Part shown: positions 42,688 to 53,522 of the stretch, one piece after another | Position numbering within the stretch: position 1 is the stretch's first letter | How the letters are laid out: each line of letters starts with the position of its first letter | Source of the DNA: Oreohelix idahoensis | Lineage: Eukaryota; Mollusca; Gastropoda; Stylommatophora; Oreohelicidae | Reading direction: 5' to 3' | Assembly (NCBI GenBank): GCA_024509875.1 | Contig: JAMPIV010004938.1 | Location: 1-64,000, forward strand | Length of the DNA: 64,000 nucleotides | Made by a program: the position numbers and the translations under genes | Notes under the pieces: model-generated | Databases searched by the model: none | Told to the model about the DNA's origin: nothing | Seen by the model: only the letters and a program-made list of their open reading frames with translations

Positions 42688-43343
42688 TTTCATTTCTACT
42701 TTGGCTATCAGAAGGTGGTAGTCTGATGCCACATCTGCTCCTCTATATAACTTTACATCCTGCAATGATGATCTAAACTTCTTGTTTATGCATATATGAT
42801 CAATCTGATTTTCTGTTCTATGGTCTGGTGATATCCATGTTGCCTTGTGTATTCTCTTATGTGGAAACATGCTTCCTCCTATAGCCAGTTGATTTGAAGC
42901 ACAGAAGTTTGAGAATAGTACCCCATTTTCATTCATTATTCCTAGCCCCTGTTTTCCCATGACTTCTTCAAAGCCGGTGGTGACTGTACCTATCTTTGCA
43001 TTCATGTCACCCATCAATATTGTGATGTCTCTTCTTTTTACTTTTTCCATAATTTCCTGTAGTCTAGTATAAAATGCTTCTTTCACAGACTCTTCTTTGT
43101 CATTAGTTGGTGCATAACATTGGATGACATTTACATTTATTTTCTTTTTAGCTGCTTTAAAAGAAGCTGTTATTATTCTGGATCCAACGGCTTCCCATTC
43201 AATGAGTGCTTTCTGTGCTTCTTTAGATAACATAAGAGCTACCCCTTCACTGTGGTGTGAACTTTCGTCTTCATGTCCCGAGGACAGCACCAATTCACCT
43301 GTGATGAGTTTCTTCCTGTCTACCCCCTTCCACTTTATTTCAC
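42688..43343 (-). CDS. LINE-B segment 2: endonuclease C-terminal part
   Basis: Minus-strand APE-type endonuclease, which nicks the target DNA to prime LINE reverse transcription. Visible motifs are LVLSSGHEDESSHHSEGVAL, NVIQCYAPTNDKEES, the conserved ILMGDMNAKIGTV, then TWISPDHRTENQIDHICIN and GADVASDYHLLIAKVE. The terminal SDH signature reads SDY here: the catalytic His of the family is Tyr, which would be expected to disable cleavage. The 5' edge is the E4 target duplication; the first residues of the domain are in segment 1 at 51819-52066. The 3' edge is the LINE-A copy 2 insertion site. Confidence 0.9.
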
Positions 43344-44127
43344 TGTTAAATCATTTCTTTTGACCATTGATTTAACTCTTTTGTTGAGCGGATTCTTATT
43401 ATTTATTCTGCGGCATGTATTTACTTCTGTTCATTGAACCTGGCGTTATCGTGCTGGTTGTTGTTGTTTGCGAATGTTGGGGAATAACTTCAAGTTCCAA
43501 TTCAATTTGATTGAGTTGAACAACAATGTTCGTGATCAGAGTCCACGAAGAATACATATTTATTACAAGGACATTTCACACATTCATGGCATCATTTAAT
43601 TCAATAGTTCCGTGCAGTCTCCTATAATATTCATAAGTCGTCAAAATGTCTGACCTTTGTATACGCGATGCCGACTGGCGGTCATCCGATAATGACAATC
43701 ATAATTCTGGCGATATGGTAATGATTAACAATCATTATAAATATACTCCCTTATGTTCCTATTTCAAGGAATAATTATACTTGAATAAAGATGCTCCGTT
43801 ACTGCATCTTTCAATAATGTGGCCGACCCCATGGCCCGTACTCAAGGAGAACATCTGCACAATTTACTATATATATTGGGAGTGCTAAATATCACGTCTG
43901 GCTTGGACGGATTTCAAAATATGAAGGGTATGGAAAGATCGTTGTTATGCGTTAGCATAACAACACACCACGTCACGACTATCCATAGGCAACTATACAA
44001 AATCGCGTTCAATGAAATATATCTAAGTGCAAAGCATCTTATGTCGGCGGCACATCAATATGTTAGCGCGTAACTTTAAACTGGTAACAAATTGAAGTAG
44101 GCCAACATAATTAAATATGTCGTAACA
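43344..44127 (-). repeat. E4 3' LTR (left copy)
   Basis: A 784-bp LTR, TGTTAAATC...GTCGTAACA. It is a close copy of 51037-51818. Its antisense frame at 43819-44073 recurs in the other LTR only because they are copies. Confidence 0.92.
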
Positions 44128-45716
44128 ATTCCCCGACCGACCGGTTTAAAAAAAAATCTGTTATATAGATTTTTTAAAATAATATTATTAACGCAATTAA
44201 TTATATCAAAGATAAAAATTTACGACGTACGGCCTACTTGAATAAAACAGTGTCAAAGGTCGTTGTCGACGTCCTAAAATGTCACATAATAAAGGGAAAT
44301 ATAACTAAGTTAACGAAAAGAAACGTCAACAGTCAAGAAAGGATAGCAAAATATCATCTAATTAACTAAAGGTGTCTTAACTAAACTAAGATGTAGTTAA
44401 TTAATCAGTGTACTAAAGTGTAACTAATTAAATTTATTTAAGTAATTAATGTACTAAAGTATGAATGTCAAGGGTGGTGAATGTTATAGAAGTAACTCTC
44501 TTTAATTAAATTAATAAAGTATTGTCTGAAAAATAACCAAGACAAAAAAAAACACAAAGAACACATGAGAAAATACACATGAAAGGAAAGAAATGAAAGG
44601 AAGTAGTAAGTAATTAAAGTAATAGCGTAATTGAGGATAACAATAGATAATGTGTATCAATAAATGTGAAATACCTATCTAATTGGAAAATAAACGAAAC
44701 TAATTTACATACTAATACAAATAAATTATACATAACGCCTAGTGTATAAATATGAAACATAAGAGTCAAGTTACAGTGAGTAACGAAAATACAAATAAGA
44801 TGTAGTTGTCTTTATTCTACTTAAAACCTACTTAAGTACCTAAGTTATCTATAGTTGAATCATGTTCATTCTTAAATTGTTTACTCGAACAATTGTCTTG
44901 AGAACACCAAGTGCTGATTAAGATAAATATAATGTTATGTCCACAAAGATGTCAGTGTACATTAATAGTACACCAGCCTGAATTGTTTATTCAGCCGAAG
45001 TAGATCACAAGTGTTCCGGTGATACCCTGAAAGGTGTACGTATTAAACAATTGTTTTAAAGATCGAGCGTATAGTGCTGGTAGATCGCACTGTAACGAGT
45101 GAGAGATATATGGACACAAACCAAAGTCCATAATTTATGTCATAGAAAAAATCAGCGATGGGTATTAATTGAAATTGACATATTATTTGAAAGCTCCACG
45201 CGAATCATTGAGAGATGAATGAGTCAATTGTCACTTGCATTCCATTCATAAACGTTTCTCGACATGAAATTGATCCGAGACCACTATTTTAATCCAAAGT
45301 TTGTCATTTAAGTACTTGTAGTGCATATCGAATGGCTTGACATGGGCCGAAAATTGAAAGTCTTTTTTATATTTGATAATGTTCAAATGATAACGTCAGC
45401 AATAAAATGTACAATATGTACACAGAATAACGAATGCTGTTTATAAATCTCAAAATGTCCGTAGATAAAAGACTTTAATCCATCGTTGTTAGTGAAGGTT
45501 CAGCAACACATCATGGAAGATTGGAACGATCAATCGAGATGATTTATTATTTTGTCCAATGTTATTAATTCCTTATTAATGTATTGTGGAGATACGCATT
45601 GTTATGTAATTATGAACCACCATGAAACTGGAACGTAGATATCATAGGAGTTATCCATACAATCATCGACTGGAGAAACAGTGCATAAACGTTCGTGGTT
45701 CAGTAGAATTGCATCA
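44128..45716 (-). other. E4 polypurine tract and 3' untranslated region
   Basis: The minus strand reads AACCGGTCGGTCGGGGAAT into the LTR start, a G-rich candidate polypurine tract. The rest, to 45716, is very AT-rich with recurring taattaa and gtactaaagt words (44390-44470) and holds no gene. Confidence 0.6.
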
Positions 45717-46106
45717 TCAATTTACATCTGACGATGAGGAAGGGTGGCGAGACAAAGAATCAGCCACGACGTTCTCAGAACCCGGGATGGATTCAATGGT
45801 GAACTGGAAAGGTTGAAGGAGTATCGAAAATCGAGCCAGCTTCGGGCGTTTGTGGTTGGCTCGTCTGAGGGCAGCTACCGATTTTCGGTCTGTCTGCACG
45901 ATAAAAGGAGCTCCAAGTAGAAATTTCTCTAGTTTTTGGATCGCCCATACGACCGCAAGTAACTCCTTATCAATCACGGAGTATTTTTGTTCGGTGTCCG
46001 TGAGCTTTCTTGATATGAATAACGTTGGGTGGAGTACGCCCTCATGATCTTGGAGAAGACTAGCACCTAATCCGTAATTGCTCGCATCTGTACGAAGGAT
46101 ATACAT
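45717..46106 (-). pseudogene. pol: E4 RNase H domain
   Basis: Minus-strand RNase H with LRTDASNYGLGASLLQ, VIDKELLAVVWAIQKLE, VQTDRKSV and VVADSLSRHPSSSS. All four acidic positions are present. An in-frame TAA (46107-46109) where related elements have a sense codon separates it from the RT connection region. The natural pol stop is at 45717. Confidence 0.85.
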
Positions 46107-46109
46107 TTT

Positions 46110-47172
46110 TTAAATATCTGGCAACTTTAAAATCGGTGGCCTGGAAAAAATGGTGATTATTTTATTAAATGTTTTGTCGCAGTCTTCAGTCCATTTTATC
46201 TGCATAGGCATGCCTTTCCTTAAAAGGGAAGACAATACCGCTGTGATAGATGACAAATTAGGGATGAACCTACTATAATATTGTACTAAACCTAGTAAAC
46301 TTCTAACTTGCTTTTTCGTCTTAGGAATAGACAATTTTAAAATTTTAGAAACATTTTGGGGAATGGTTTGAATGCGACCAGACCCAATGATATGACCCAG
46401 GAAAGTAATTTCCTGAAATGCAATTTGGACCTTAGTCGGTTTTGCAGTCAGATTGTTTGACCTTAAAATATCCAATAAGGAACTAAGTCCTGAAAAATGT
46501 TCTTCAAATGACGAACTGAATAAACAGATATCGTCTTTGTATGTAATGACGTCTGATCTATGTGATAAAATTGTTCGCATCATGCGAATAAATGTTTCCG
46601 GTGCGTTCATAAGCCCAAAAGGCCTGACGTTCCACTGGTATAGACCTTGTGGAGTCGAAAACGCAGTAAGATATTTGGATTGCTCTGTTAAGGGAATCTG
46701 CCAATATCCCTTAGTCAGATCTATTTTCGTGAAAAATTTAGCTGTCGACATTAAGTAAGTCGTCGAGAAGTGGATGTGGTTCACTGTCAGCGACTGTCTG
46801 AGCATTCAATTTTCTATAGTCAACACATAAACGAATGTTATTGTCTTTTTTTCTGACAATAACTAGTGGTGAAGAAAAAGGAGAATTACTATTCTCAATG
46901 ATACCTAAACTTAACATCTGTTCAAGTTCCTGAGCTGTCTTACTTTGGTAATGAACCGGAACTGAATAGGGACGTAAGCGAATAGGTGTATTATCTTTAA
47001 GAATGATGTCATGACAGATAACTGATGTACGACCAGGCAGGTCAGTCAACACATCAGAAAAAGACTCCAACAGATTAGAAATTTGACGATGTTGTTGTGA
47101 TGTAACCGAAGGAGAAATAGACACATCTCGCCAAGATTCTGTAGCCTTTAAAGCAGGTACAGGAAAAGACAT
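46110..47172 (-). pseudogene. pol: E4 reverse transcriptase
   Basis: RT in two overlapping frames (46738-47172 and 46110-46805), joined by a one-base shift near 46755. Motifs are DVLTDLPGRTSVICHDIIL, IRLRPYSVPVHYQ, LCVDYRKLNAQTVADSEPHP, KIDLTKGYWQIPL and RPFGLMNAPETFIRMM, and a catalytic box YKDD in place of YLDD, then FLGHIIGSGRI and YYSRFIPNLSS. Both catalytic aspartates stay, but Lys in the box is unusual, and WNVRPFGL replaces WNFMPFGL. It is directly preceded by SSLSVIQEEE, the residues that in E3 lie between GPY/F and RT. Confidence 0.85.
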
Positions 47173-47252
47173 CTGTATTTCTGGAAAAGACGATTCTTCC
47201 TCCTGAATTACTGATAGACTAGAATATTGACAAGAACCAACTGATTTGTCAT

Positions 47253-48403
47253 CTAGATCATGAAAAAAAAATTGTAAGTGTTTAGGAATTTAGGAAGAGC
47301 ATGAAACACCCCAAAAATATTACTAGAAAGATTAACTAATGATAACTGAGAGTGATGAGTCATATCCGAATGTGACATGACATGAATACGCATGTTAGTG
47401 GTGGACTGAAACATCACTGTCTCATGAGTAGTGCAATGAGCACTGGACATCGTATTCAAGACAAAAAGTAAGAAAATAATCAACATCATTTTACGAAGGA
47501 AACGTGCGTGATTAAATATTGAGAAGCCTCTTACTATCTGAGTGTATGTCAAACAAGATGCCAATAGTATACTTGTGAACAGAGGCCACAAATATAAATA
47601 GAAAAATTTGCGTAAGGTAATAGTTATATCATATATGTATCTGCGTATTGGTACATCATAAGATGTACGCACAACAGTGTCAACCTGAGTGACAGTTGAT
47701 GTGCATGTAGTGTTAATGTCACTACTTCTTGATATATCATTCCTGAAATCACCATTATTATAATTACGTGGGAGGGTCTCATCATCATCTTCAGTTTCCA
47801 GAATGGTACAAAGACCAAAATTGGAAAATAATGTGCCACATGCATTCAATTTGTTGGCACGAAATCGAGTCATAGCAATAACAGCGTTAGTATTGAAATA
47901 GGGTTGCAAATTTTTTATTCCCCAATTCATAATTTCATCAGGTGTGCAATCCTTACTACCATGGATGCAACCCACAGTAAAGTCAGCGACTGGATTTTGC
48001 AACATACAAACTCTGACTTTACCTGAAAAAAAAATGGTGAATGTACATCTATTATGGCAGTGGGATAGTACTCAATAGTACCTCCAAATGTAACGCATTT
48101 AACACTTCCATTAGTTAAACACCTAGGATGTACTAGAGATTGTCGAATGCCTATGGTCGTAGATCCAGAATCTCTCAACACTGATACCAAAGTACCATTG
48201 ACCAATCCTCTGTTGAAGATCAAAGTTCCCGTACCGTCATTCGCGGAGAGACTAGCTGCTGGGAGAGGATATCCACAATTCAACACCGTAGGAATGTCTT
48301 TCTGAAAGATAGTTAGGCATTCTTGGCAGCTATTTGCCACATCGAAATCAAATGCACAACATGAAGAAGAATGTATCTGATTATTATTGTCATGATTACC
48401 CAA
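47253..48403 (-). pseudogene. pol: E4 protease, hydrophobic segment and integrase remnant
   Basis: 48403-48010: CAFDFDVANSCQECLTIFQ through the protease active site DSGSTTIGIRQSLV to KCVTFGGTIEYYPTAII. An A9 run (48026-48034) then shifts the frame to 48005-47253: NPVADFTVGCIHGSKDCTPDEI, the end of the protease region. Where E3 has a ~20-residue hydrophilic stretch before integrase, this frame has ~65 residues with two hydrophobic spans (FFYLYLWPLFTSILLASC and MMLIIFLLFVLNTMSSAH). It then resumes the homologous SHSDMTHHSQLSL stretch and jumps to FHALPKFL, the residues after integrase. The integrase itself is missing. Confidence 0.8.
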
Positions 48404-48417
48404 GGGAGTACTGCTAG

Positions 48418-49745
48418 TTAGTGCCGCCCCTGCATTGTTTTCGAACCGTTGTGGTCCACGTGAATTAGACCGCTGTCGGTGACGATCACCGGAATTATTT
48501 TGTTGTCTACCATTGTAACTATTATTCCTTGATCTGTAATTTTGATTATTATTACCCCAGTTATTGTGACTATTATTATTTGGAGTGAAGCTATATGATT
48601 TCTTCCAGTTTGAACCTTGTTGAAAGTTGTTGTTATTCCTGTATTGAGGTGTCTGCTGTCTGAATTGTTGTCTACCTCTATGGAAATTATCATTCTTGAT
48701 GAAATCATTATTTTTATAATAATTATTGTCATTATATCTCTTGTGTAAGAAATTTCTATCAAGAGAGCTCTTGTCCTATGAGTACCATTCCATGTTGCAG
48801 CTGAAGCAACTGGTAAGGCCTCTTTTATTTGTGTATTTGCAATACAAGAACCCGGATGTGCGGTGCAATATTGGACTGCAATTTGTTCTAAAGCAGATAA
48901 TGTAGGTGGTTTGCGTTCTTGCAAAAACGACAAAAAAGGTTTGCTAACTGAGGATAATACTTTATCCCTTAGCATTAAATCTAAAAGTTGATCATAAGAT
49001 TTATCAATACCCGCGAGTTCAACCCATCTATTAAAAGTAATTCGTATGGCCGCAACAAATTCTGAAAAATCTTTGTTTGAATCCGGAACCATGGATTTGA
49101 ATTTTACCCTATAACCTTCTTCGCTGAGTTTGAAACGTTTCAACAGCAACACTTTTGCAGCTTCATAATTATCACTAACTGCCTGATCCATAGTTTCTAT
49201 AGCAGTCAATGGCTCACCGGCCAAAAATTCACCAAGTATTAAAACCCATAAGGATTTATCAAGTTTGTTTGCCCTACATACCTGTTCAAACCTTGTAAGG
49301 TAGCATGATATATCGTCGGAATTTTGATGAAAGACAGGTAGTTTAAACATATAATTGCCTCTAGCCTGGTTAGATATGGAGTAGTAGGTGAATCACCATT
49401 ATGGCTACTTGTAGCAAGTTGAGCTTGTAATCTCAATTCTTCTAACCGCAGAAGCGCTAACCTTTCTTCTTGTTGCATCTTTTTCTCTTCTTCAATACGT
49501 TTTATTTCATCTTTAGCTTCTTGTGCAGCTCTCTTCTTCTCTTCCTTAGCTTCACGTTCTTCCAATTCTCGCTTTTTATCAGCTTCCTCTTGTTTTGCTA
49601 TTGCTTTTTGTTCTTCCATTTCCCGCTTTTTATCAGCTTCCTCTTGTTTTGCTTTAGCCAGTTCGGCCATAGCAAAATCTCTAAGTGCGTCACCTTTCAA
49701 GGAAAATTCTTTTCCAATCTTTATAACAGTTTCTAAAGTCGCCAT
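48418..49745 (-). pseudogene. gag: E4 Gag
   Basis: Starts MATLETVIKIGKEFSLKGDA at 49745. Residues ~30-110 are a coiled coil with two near-identical AKQEEADKKRE units and further Lys/Glu repeats. A one-base shift near 49370 leads to the capsid-like frame (49350-48418): MFKLPVFHQNSDDISCYLTR, SEEGYRVKFKSMVPDSNKD, IRITFNRWVELAGIDKSYD, TAHPGSCIANTQIKEALPVA. After THRTR (about 48770) the frame must move by -1 to give the Asn/Arg-rich linker that runs into protease. Order and length match E2 and E3 Gag. Confidence 0.85.
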
Positions 49746-51010
49746 ATTAACTAACTAAGGTACTCAGTCAACTATATATATAAGCCTAATGGCTGATATG
49801 GTACTGTGACTCACTTAGTCAATCAGATACCTATAATACGCTTTACAAATTATGTGTAAGCCACAAAATTAATTAATTTACTAATATTTTATAATATCAT
49901 GCCTTATTCAGGCTAAACAACTAGTAGTTAATGACCTACTAGTGCAAAATAATGAAATTATTTCTGTCATCTAATATTTTCATTTATATAATTATAAGTA
50001 TTATATTATTATCGTTATATTATTATATTATTAATATTAGTGAAGAATGAAAATAAAAACAGTAAACAAAAGAATTACAAGTACAATATCACATCACAGT
50101 TTCGATTTACAACCATTAAAAATGATATTAAGAACTAAATAAATGTCCGGAAGTAACAAAGTGCACAAAACTAAAACTAGGTCAGACCACGGCAATCTAA
50201 AAATTTGGACTAGACATGGACTCTACACTGACAGTACATTTTACATGTGGAACTGAAAAATAGTTAGATCAGAGTGACAATATAGATGACAAACAAATGA
50301 CAAAACTAAGTAAAAAAAATGAAACTAGGACAGTAATAATACGACGTGCATATACAACACATCACAACTAAATAGCTAATGTTGAATAAATTCGATTACG
50401 AACAGAGTATGCCACGGAAATTACTCCAATGGATCTTTCGTAACATCGAAAATAGTCAAACGGCCCTAAAAGAACGATCTAGATCTCTGCGGTCAGCCAA
50501 AAGCGACATTACAGAAATCTTAGATTCCCGAACCAACCTCCCGCTAATATAGACAAATGACAATACATATTCATTTTATAACAAGAAAACATATGTGCTC
50601 GTAATTAATTAGAAAGGCATACCAGTCAAACAACATGAACTCACATTTGCATTCAACACCAAAACTGGTACTTATCTGGCGTGAATGTACAGATCTTCAA
50701 CCAGTGCTGGCATGCACCATAGTAATAAGTTGATGGCTTGAAGTATCGTTCATGGTTTGATAGAACTGGTTCCTTAATTCTCGCCCGTTGAAGCCTGCTG
50801 CCATTTAGATTTGATATCGCTTGAATGAAAATTTCAACGGCCAGGAAAATTGAACTTGGAAAGGTCATTACGTCATCTTTACTTCTGGTGTACATGCGCA
50901 GTGCCTTGTATTCGTATTTACAGTTTGTCAAGTACAGGGAAAATCCGAAGATTACTGACTATCGGAAATTTCGTTCTGGAACAATGTTTGTTGTATCTCA
51001 TCGAAAAAAA
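49746..51010 (-). other. E4 5' leader
   Basis: About 1.27 kb between primer-binding site and Gag start. AT-rich, no gene. The leaders of E2 and E3 are similarly long. Confidence 0.6.
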
Positions 51011-51034
51011 TCGATTCCCGAACTGAGGCCACCA
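51011..51034 (-). other. E4 candidate primer-binding site
   Basis: Two bases inside the 5' LTR the minus strand reads TGGTGGCCTCAGTTCGGG then AATCGA. The complement, TCGATTCCCGAA running to CCACCA, looks like a tRNA T-loop, T-stem and acceptor with CCA. Confidence 0.65.
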
Positions 51035-51036
51035 AT

Positions 51037-51818
51037 TGTTAAATCATTTCTTTTGACCATTGATTTAACTCTTGTTGAGCGGATTCTTATTATTTATTCT
51101 GCGGCATGTATTTATTTCTGTTCATTGAACCTGGCGTTATCGTGCTGGTTGTTGTTGTTTGCGAATGTTGGGGAATAACTTCAAGTTCCAATTCAATTTG
51201 ATTGAGTTGAACAACAATGTTCGTGATCAGAGTCCACGAAGAATACATATTTATTACAAGGACATTTCACACATTCATGGCATCATTTAATTCAATAGTT
51301 CCGTGCAGTCTCCTATAATATTCTTAAGTTGCCAAAATGTCTGACCTTTGTATACGCGATGCCGACAGGCGGACATCCGATAATGACAATCATAATTCTG
51401 GCGATATGGTAATGATTAACAATCATTATAAATATACTCCCTTATGTTCCTATTTCAAGGAATAATTATACTTGAATAAAGATGATCCGTTACTGCATCT
51501 TTCAATAATGTAGCCGACCCCATGGCCCGTACTCAAGGAGAACATCTGCACAATTTACTATATATATTGGGAGTGCTAAATATCACGTCTGGCTTGGGCG
51601 GATTTCAAAATATGAAGGGAATAGAAAGATCGTTGTTATGCGTTAGCATAACAACACACCACGTCACGACTATCCATAGGCAACTATACAAAATCGCGTT
51701 CAATGAAATATATCTAAGTGCAAAGCATCTTATGTCGGCGGCACATCAATATGTTAGCGCGTAACTTTAAACTGGTAACAAATTGAAGTGGGCCAACATA
51801 ATTAAATATGTCGTAACA
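51037..51818 (-). repeat. E4 5' LTR (right copy)
   Basis: A 782-bp LTR, TGTTAAATC...GTCGTAACA, followed by TTCAC. Confidence 0.92.
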
Positions 51819-52066
51819 TTCACACAGTCCCAGAACCTCGATTTTTATATTTCCTCATCTCTGCTGTATCTTGTGCCACTTTCCCTTGTTCGTTTAATGA
51901 CCGAACATTCCAGGTGCCAAATCTGGAAGTTCTCCTAGAAGAAAGAAGGTTAGTCAGCAACACAGACTCCTTTCAGCTTTCTCTGTGTTGCATCATACGC
52001 CTCCCTGCGAGAGGACCTTCCCCTGTCTTGGATGGCTGTGTTTTATTTTCTTTAATTGACTTGTCC
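51819..52066 (-). CDS. LINE-B segment 1: endonuclease N-terminus
   Basis: The minus strand encodes FGTWNVRSLNEQGKVAQD, the start of an APE-type LINE endonuclease (the N-V-R-S-L motif holds the metal-binding Asn). An extra A (A5 where A4 fits, near 51847) shifts the last codons; in the corrected sense LGLCE runs up to the E4 insertion and continues as IKWKG in segment 2. Upstream, a TGA lies in the same frame about 13 codons before the motif, and an ATG overlaps the target duplication at 52066-52068, so the 5' end of LINE-B may be truncated. Confidence 0.85.
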
Positions 52067-52118
52067 ATAACAGTTACAGAACACTAAAGTTATTTATTGA
52101 TAATTATAAACTTATTTA

Positions 52119-53522
52119 TCATTCAAAATGGTGTCCTTGGGCGTTCAAACATAAAGTTAGCCTTTTTTGAAAATTTCCAAAAACTCTTGGACATAAATCG
52201 TGGTCAGTTCTTTGAAACGCCTCTTTATTTGCTGTTTTGATATCCTCTAATGTCTTTGGTTTCCGACCACCTTCTTCTTCTTTGATCCTTAGCCGCCGAC
52301 CGTCAAAGAATTCAGTGGCCATCACGCCTAGTGGCGTCTTGTAGGGCAACAACAAATTGATTCCACTTTGCTCGGTCGGCGGCCATCCTTCGTACAGTGC
52401 CCCAACTCTGGTTCATTCTTTGCATCTCAGCCTCCACAGTCCTCCGCCAGGTTGTTTTTGGTCGGCCTCTCTTTCGTTTTCCTTCAGGGGTCCAAAGCAT
52501 AGCTGTTCTTGTGATGGCATCAGGGTCTCTTCTGAGGACATGGCCAACCCAGCTCCAGCGTCTGCCAGCTATGATGGTGTGCATGTCCTCTTGCTTGCTC
52601 CGAGTAAGCAGATCTTGGTTGGTGATGGTATTCGGCCAAAATATTCGGTGAATTTTTCTTAGGCATGTTGTGTGAAAAGAGGACAATTTCGACATTTCCT
52701 TCTCTGTAACTCTGCAGCATTCTGCACCATAGAGAAGCACAGAAAGCACACAGCTCTGATATAATCTTAATTTTGTGCTTGTGCTGTATTGAGAGGACTT
52801 CCAGATGTTGTTTAGGCTAAAAAAGGCTGTTCTAGCCTTATTCATTCTGATGTTGATGTCTTTGCCTGCCCCGCCGTCTGGTATTACTATGCATCCTAGG
52901 TATGTGAAGGTGTCTGTCTGTACCAGTTGCTGATTCCTTACTGATATGAGCTCAGGGTTTCTCACATTGAGCGTCATGACCTCTGACTTCTTTAAATTGA
53001 TGTTCAAGCCCACCTGCTGGCTAAAATTATTAAGTCTATCCGTTTTTCCTGGATGTGTTGATGTGAATGTGCTAGTAGTGAAATGTCATCTGCATATTCC
53101 AGATCTTCCAACGTAGAAAATGTAGTCCATCTTATTCCTCTTGGACTGCCCTCTGTTGTCTGGCGCATCACCCAGTCTATGACTGTTAAAAATAGAGTGG
53201 TTGATAAGGGGCATCCCTGTCGTACTCCTGTCTTCACCTCAAAGGTTAGGTTGCTCTGCCCAACACTACACGTAAAGTTGGCATAGAGGCTTTTTATGAT
53301 TGACACTATGCAGCTTGGAATTCCATAAGCCCTCAGTATTTTCCATAAACTGTACCTATGAATGCTGTCAAAAGCCTTTTCAAAATCATCGAAGTTAATG
53401 TACAGCTGTCTTTGCCATTCTGACCACTGCTCTATAATGTTCCTGAGAGTGAATATATGATCTACACATCTTCTGTTCTTTCTAAATCCTGCTTGTTTTT
53501 TCCTCAGTATATTTCCGACCAT
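52119..53522 (-). pseudogene. LINE-C: RT C-terminal part of a third LINE family
   Basis: Minus-strand LINE RT, distinct from A and B. 53522-53004: RKNRRCVDHIFTLRNIIEQ, INFDDFEKAFDSIHRYSLW, GVRQGCPLSTTLFLTVIDW and the catalytic YADD box in DLEYADDISLL. A one-base loss in an A run near 53035 shifts to 53013-52312: NINLKKSEVMTLNVRN, YLGCIVIPDGGAG, LYGAECCRVTEKE, RRWSWVGHVLRRDPDA, GKRKRGRPKTTWRRTVEAE, the usual LINE end. Then ~200 bases of 3' sequence with AATAAA-like words. It is 5'-truncated near 53522, has no endonuclease, and its 3' end lies just upstream of the LINE-B target site. Confidence 0.88.

Larger units (their letters stand above)
43344..51818 (-). mobile_element. E4: Ty3/gypsy element lacking integrase, inserted in LINE-B
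   Basis: LTRs of 784 and 782 bp (TGTTA...TAACA) and a perfect 5-bp duplication TTCAC (43339-43343, 51819-51823). On the minus strand: 5' LTR, primer-binding site, ~1.27-kb AT-rich leader, gag, protease, a hydrophobic segment, RT, RNase H, ~1.6-kb AT-rich 3' untranslated stretch, polypurine tract, 3' LTR. The integrase zinc finger, core and GPY/F module are absent; sequence jumps from the residues that precede the zinc finger to those that follow GPY/F. Reading frames are also broken by shifts (near 49370, 48770, 48026-48034, 46755) and a TAA at 46107-46109. Confidence 0.92.
27665..52066 (-). mobile_element. LINE-B, one non-LTR retrotransposon split into four by nested insertions
   Basis: Four minus-strand segments (51819-52066, 42688-43343, 31051-31931, 27665-28831) together encode, in order, the endonuclease, the linker and RT of a single LINE. 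Each junction becomes continuous in reading sense when the insert and one target duplication are removed. The outer flanks share ATAACAGTT (27656-27664 and 52067-52075), fitting a LINE target duplication, and the 3' end carries TGAA repeats (cattcattcattcat at 27665). The overall type is an APE-endonuclease LINE of RTE-like appearance; the clade is an impression, not a computed placement. Own sequence is about 2.95 kb; inserts account for about 21.4 kb. Confidence 0.9.

Noticed and set aside
48026..48034. T9-CAG-GTAAAG on the minus strand as an intron boundary in E4
   Set aside because: The flanking protease sequence is continuous across it apart from the run length; a homopolymer shift is the simpler explanation.
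43819..51764. An ~80-residue plus-strand frame (43819-44073, 51522-51764) conserved in two places
   Set aside because: It lies antisense in the two E4 LTRs and is duplicated only because the LTRs are copies.
52119..52355. A separate 78-residue gene at the end of LINE-C
   Set aside because: It overlaps the LINE-C C-terminus and 3' untranslated end in another frame and has no independent support.
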